This document shows, piece by piece, positions 21,955 to 24,819 of a stretch of DNA of 24,819 nt; within the stretch, counting starts at the first letter, position 1; each line of letters begins with the position of its first letter. Both the position numbers and the translations under genes were made by a program. This stretch comes from UBA11222 sp030652895 (GTDB taxonomy: Bacteria; Pseudomonadota; Alphaproteobacteria; UBA11222). Where the stretch lies: the NCBI GenBank assembly GCA_038318895.1, contig JBBQCS010000043.1, forward strand, positions 1 to 24,819, written 5' to 3'. Below the pieces are notes generated by a model. That model did no database searches, had not been told where the DNA came from, and was given only the letters and a program-made list of their open reading frames with translations.

Positions 21955-23135
21955 TACAGGGTCTCCCGGCTGCCAAAGATTGAATTACTGACGGGGGTTA
22001 CCATTGGCCCCGAAGTGACCATGGAGATTTTCGCGTCTTTCACCTGGTTGGGGGATTCGCCGCGAATTTGCCGCACCGCCTCGGTGATCAGTTCCAGCCC
22101 GTGCATATAGCATTCCGCCAGATTGCCGCCGCTGGTATTGAGTGGAAGCTTGCCACCCTTGGCCAGGAAGTTTTCAGTGGTCATGAAACTGTTGGCTTCT
22201 TCATGGGTGCAGAAGCCATGCTCGATAATCGACATCACTACGCCGCCGGTGAAGTTTTCATAGCTTTGCAGCACGTCCACATCTTTCGGCCCAACCTTGG
22301 CCATGTCATAGAGCCGCGGGGCCAGACTGGTAAAGCTGGAGGTCGCATAGAGCGGTGCATTATGGCTGGGCGCCGCGTTGCGGTATTCCGAACCCGAAGT
22401 CGCGCCCAGAATATAGGCGGGTTTCTTCTTCAGATCCTTGGCCCGGTCCGCGGATACAATCACCAGCGCCGCCGCCCCGTCATTTTCCATGCAGCAGTCA
22501 TAAAGCTGATAGGGTTCCACGATCCAGCGGGCATTGTCATAAGCTTCTGGTGTCAGCGGGCGGCCATGCATCACGGCGCGCGGGTTATTCTGCGCATGGG
22601 CGTATGTCGCCAGCGACACCGCCTTGTAGGTGTCGCGGGTAATGCCGGTTTCATGCAGATGGCGGGTGCAGCGCATGGCGAACATCTGCGCGGGGGACAT
22701 CACCCCATAAGGCATGGAATAGGCCATGTCGCCGGCAATCGCCGACATTTTCGGCCCCTGACCAAAACGGGCAAACTGGCCCTGCGCCAGGGCGCGGAAC
22801 ACGACGACCACATCGGCTACACCAGATGCCACCGCGGACGCCGCATTGGCGACTGCGCCAGAACCGCCGCCGCCGCCGCCGCCCCACTGCATACAGGCGA
22901 ATTTCAGTTCCTTGATGCCAAGCGCCGCCGAGATGCGCGAGGGGTCATTACGGTCATTGCTATAGGACGAAAAGCCGTCTACTTCGCGCGGGTCAATGCC
23001 GGCGTCTTCGCAAGCCGCCAATATCGCTTTGATCGCCAGCACAAATTCCGCGTCTGGCGCCCCGCCGCGTTTGTAGTAGGTGGTTTCGCCGACGCCGACC
23101 ACGGCGGTCTTTCCCCTTAAACTCCGGTCGCTCAT
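21954..23135 (-). CDS. SCP2-type thiolase-fold protein, probable acyl-CoA retro-aldolase or thiolase
   Basis: A 393-residue thiolase-superfamily protein. KTAVVGVGETTYYKRGG (9-25) opens the fold. NTSGGNLAECYMHGLELITEAVRQIRG (333-359) is the C-terminal active-site loop, with Y343 and H345 in the ECYMHG segment. Where thiolases carry the nucleophilic cysteine, this protein has CMQWGGGGGGGSGA (81-94): seven glycines and no cysteine in the tip, although C81 stands just before. SYENFTG (291-297) replaces the usual HDCFS-type loop. This matches Ltp2/DitF-like members, which act as retro-aldolases with a DUF35 partner, rather than true thiolases. The DUF35 gene follows with a TAATG overlap. GGGAGAAAGC precedes the ATG. 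Substrate unknown; aldolase activity is inferred. Confidence 0.88.
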   Translation of the reverse strand: MSDRSLRGKTAVVGVGETTYYKRGGAPDAEFVLAIKAILAACEDAGIDPREVDGFSSYSNDRNDPSRISAALGIKELKFACMQWGGGGGGGSGAVANAASAVASGVADVVVVFRALAQGQFARFGQGPKMSAIAGDMAYSMPYGVMSPAQMFAMRCTRHLHETGITRDTYKAVSLATYAHAQNNPRAVMHGRPLTPEAYDNARWIVEPYQLYDCCMENDGAAALVIVSADRAKDLKKKPAYILGATSGSEYRNAAPSHNAPLYATSSFTSLAPRLYDMAKVGPKDVDVLQSYENFTGGVVMSIIEHGFCTHEEANSFMTTENFLAKGGKLPLNTSGGNLAECYMHGLELITEAVRQIRGESPNQVKDAKISMVTSGPMVTPVSNSIFGSRETL

Positions 23136-23195
23136 GCTTTCTCCCAGTCTTTATCGTTGCCGGTTACGGGCATTGCGCCCGGCGCCATTTGCCGT

Positions 23196-23225
23196 ACTAT
23201 AAATCATCTCTATGGTGGGGCGCAA
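23196..23225 (-). promoter_or_regulatory. Possible promoter of the thiolase-DUF35-amidohydrolase unit
   Basis: On the minus strand TTGCGC, an 18-base gap and TATAGT lie about 60 bases upstream of the thiolase-fold gene, in the divergent region shared with the MmgE/PrpD gene. Match to sigma-70 elements is fair. Confidence 0.35.
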
Positions 23226-23285
23226 ACCATTACACTAGATTGGGTGAAATGTTAACATGGCGCCACAATAAAAACGGAGGAAACC

Positions 23286-24635
23286 ATGCAGGCCCAGGGA
23301 TTAACCCAAAAACTGGCGGCGCAGGCTGCGAACTATCGTTACGGGAACTTGCCGGATGAAGCGGCGGTCATGGCGAAGCAGTGCCTGCTTGATTTTCTGG
23401 GGGTGACGCTGGCCGGCGCGAGCGAACCGTTAACCGGAATTCTGCATGAGGAGGCGCTGGCCGAAGGCGGCAACCCGCAGGCCAGTCTGATTGGTTTGCC
23501 AGGCAAGGTGACGGCGGCCCAGGCGGCGCTGATCAACGGATCTGCGTCGCATGCGCTGGATTATGATGATGTGCAATTGTTCATGATGGGCCATCCCAGT
23601 GTGCCTGTGGCGCCTGTGGTGTTTGCGCTGGCGGAGCAATATGGCAAATCCGGTTCCGATCTGATTACGGCTTTTGTGGCGGGCTTTGAAACCGAATGCC
23701 GCATCGGCGCCTCTGTATCGCCCAGCCATTATGCGGCGGGCTGGCACGCCACGGCGACTTTGGGCTGTTTTGGCGCGGCGGCGGCAGCGGCGAATTTATT
23801 GCGGCTGGACGCGGACATGACCGCGATGGCGCTGGGTATTGCGGGGACACAGGCCTCGGGTTTCAAGAGCATGTTCGGAACCATGTGCAAACCGTTTCAC
23901 GCGGGCCATGCGGCGATGAGCGGTCTGATGGCCGCACGGCTGGCGGCGCGCGGCTTCACCAGCCGCTCCGATGTGCTGGAGGTGGAGCAGGGCTTTGGCG
24001 AAACCCAGAGCAAGGGGCTGAAGCCCGATGCGGCGCTGGCCGCGCCCAGGGGCGGCAGCCATATCCGCAGCACATTGTTCAAATATCATGCGGCGTGTTA
24101 TCTGACCCATTCCAGTCTGGAAGCAGCCCACGGGCTGCGCCGTCAGCACGATATTGCGGCGGACAAGATCAGGGCCGTGCGGGTGATGGTCGACAAGGGG
24201 CATTTGCGGGTGTGCAATATTCCATCTCCCGGTACCGGGCTGGAGACGAAGTTCAGCCTGCGGACGACTACGGCGTTCGCGCTGACCGGGCTGGATACCG
24301 CCAGCATCGAAACCTATAGCGACGCCAACGCCAACCGCGCGGATGTCGTCAGCCTGCGCGACAGGGTAACGGTCGAGGTGCACAACAAACCGGACCCGCA
24401 GGACAGCGAAGTGATCATCGACATGGCGGATGGACGCAGCTTTGCCATGAGCGCCAATGTGGGCATTCCCGCCAGCGATCTGGATGCCCAATGGGAAAAG
24501 CTCACGAATAAATTCCATGCCATCGCCGATCCGGTGGTAGGCCGGGGGCGGGGGCAGGAACTGGTCAGCGCAATCCGCAATCTGGAATCACTTGATAATT
24601 TTGCCGATCTGGGGCCATTGCTCCGGGCGGGCTGA
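23286..24635 (+). CDS. MmgE/PrpD family protein
   Basis: A 449-residue protein of the MmgE/PrpD family, which includes 2-methylcitrate dehydratase, cis-aconitate decarboxylase and many uncharacterised dehydratases and isomerases. Family blocks: AKQCLLDFLGVTLAGASEPL (about 29-48), NGSASHALDYDDVQLFMMGHPSVPVAPVVFALAEQYG (about 94-130, with the conserved ASHALDYDD), YAAGWHATATLGCFGAAAAAANLL, and KPFHAGHAAMSGLMAARLAARGF. The length matches the family. GGAGG before the ATG is a strong ribosome binding site. It is divergent from the thiolase gene and 26 bases ahead of a MaoC-type gene, so it belongs to the catabolic set. No citrate-cycle genes are nearby, so a methylcitrate role is not supported. 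Confidence 0.92.
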   Translation: MQAQGLTQKLAAQAANYRYGNLPDEAAVMAKQCLLDFLGVTLAGASEPLTGILHEEALAEGGNPQASLIGLPGKVTAAQAALINGSASHALDYDDVQLFMMGHPSVPVAPVVFALAEQYGKSGSDLITAFVAGFETECRIGASVSPSHYAAGWHATATLGCFGAAAAAANLLRLDADMTAMALGIAGTQASGFKSMFGTMCKPFHAGHAAMSGLMAARLAARGFTSRSDVLEVEQGFGETQSKGLKPDAALAAPRGGSHIRSTLFKYHAACYLTHSSLEAAHGLRRQHDIAADKIRAVRVMVDKGHLRVCNIPSPGTGLETKFSLRTTTAFALTGLDTASIETYSDANANRADVVSLRDRVTVEVHNKPDPQDSEVIIDMADGRSFAMSANVGIPASDLDAQWEKLTNKFHAIADPVVGRGRGQELVSAIRNLESLDNFADLGPLLRAG

Positions 24636-24661
24636 AACACAAAACAGGCAGGGGAACAAAT

Positions 24662-24819
24662 ATGCCGGAAAATATAACCGAGCGGGCGAAGCTGATCCCG
24701 AAGGGCAACCATTACGGGGTGTTCGAGGTGGGTCAGGTGTTTGAACATCATTGGGGGCGCACGATTAACGCCGGGGACAATTCATTGTTCACGACGCTGA
24801 CGCTTTCCTACAATCCGCT
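24662..24819 (+). CDS. MaoC-type (R)-specific enoyl-CoA hydratase/dehydratase, 3' truncated by window edge
   Basis: The first 52 residues of a hot-dog-fold protein. YGVFEVGQVFEHHWGRTINAG, followed by DNSLFTTLTLSYNP, is the start of the MaoC family, where the next residues are normally the HxD catalytic block just outside the window. AGGGGAAC precedes the ATG, and the gene is 26 bases after the MmgE/PrpD gene, so they are co-transcribed. MaoC proteins hydrate enoyl-CoA esters; in ChsH1/ChsH2-type systems they act with a DUF35 protein and an aldolase, which fits the neighbourhood. The catalytic residues cannot be seen here. Confidence 0.8.
   Translation, partial: MPENITERAKLIPKGNHYGVFEVGQVFEHHWGRTINAGDNSLFTTLTLSYNP

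Noticed and set aside
22068..23120. A 350-codon plus-strand open frame
   Set aside because: Antisense to the thiolase-fold gene, rich in His/Arg/Gly without pattern, as expected of a shadow frame.
23181..23264. Inverted GGCGCCAT ... ATGGCGCC in the divergent region
   Set aside because: Arms are only 8 bases, 68 bases apart, and GGCGCC is common in GC-rich DNA; no operator claim is justified.
1..24819. CRISPR arrays, rRNA genes, prophage structural genes, toxin-antitoxin pairs or riboswitches
   Set aside because: No regularly spaced repeats, phage-type proteins, toxin-antitoxin-like small gene pairs or recognisable riboswitch folds were seen on reading both strands.

Overview
The window (24.8 kb) looks like chromosomal DNA of a GC-moderate proteobacterium, most likely an alphaproteobacterium. 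Support for that is indirect: a soluble NAD-linked formate dehydrogenase of the FdsGBA-D type, a palindrome of the GTCACCCCGGA...TCCGGGGTGAC kind that is common in alphaproteobacterial intergenic DNA, and many acyl-CoA, LLM-oxidoreductase and amidohydrolase catabolic genes.

Left part (1-10.4 kb). A 5'-truncated spermidine synthase gene (+) converges on a long minus-strand run. Read 5' to 3', that run is two acyl-CoA dehydrogenases, an LLM-class flavin oxidoreductase and a VOC/glyoxalase-fold protein, then fdsG-fdsB-fdsA-fdhD-fdsD. The second block makes a complete molybdo/tungsto-iron-sulfur-flavin formate dehydrogenase plus its sulfurtransferase. A small DoxX-like membrane protein gene (10.7-11.1 kb, +) follows.

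Middle (about 11.2-17.5 kb) is an accessory island that reads as more AT-rich than its flanks. Its left edge holds a MobC plasmid-mobilisation fragment overlapped by an IS3-type orfA fragment. Its right edge holds a frameshifted serine-recombinase C-terminus that stops 26 bases short of the 3' end of a tRNA-Leu(UAA) gene. The intact cargo is a TetR regulator, an exported epoxide-hydrolase-like alpha/beta hydrolase, an NmrA-like NAD(P)-binding protein, a Bcr/CflA-type MFS transporter and a second alpha/beta hydrolase. The same palindromic operator (TTTAGATT-N8-AATCTAAA) lies before the TetR gene and before the first hydrolase, so the cargo is probably one regulated detoxification or catabolic unit.

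Right part (17.6-24.8 kb) returns to the host-like style. It has an SDR oxidoreductase (+), an ODP-like metallo-beta-lactamase-fold protein (-), a glutathione transferase (-), and a minus-strand set of thiolase-fold protein, DUF35 Zn-ribbon/OB partner and amidohydrolase. Divergent from that set are an MmgE/PrpD protein (+) and a truncated MaoC-type hydratase (+). The thiolase-fold protein has a glycine tract where thiolases carry the nucleophilic cysteine, and it is coupled to a DUF35 gene. This resembles Ltp2/ChsH2-type retro-aldolases. With the paired acyl-CoA dehydrogenases and the MaoC protein, it suggests side-chain degradation of a branched or polycyclic compound by CoA-thioester chemistry; the substrate cannot be read from sequence.
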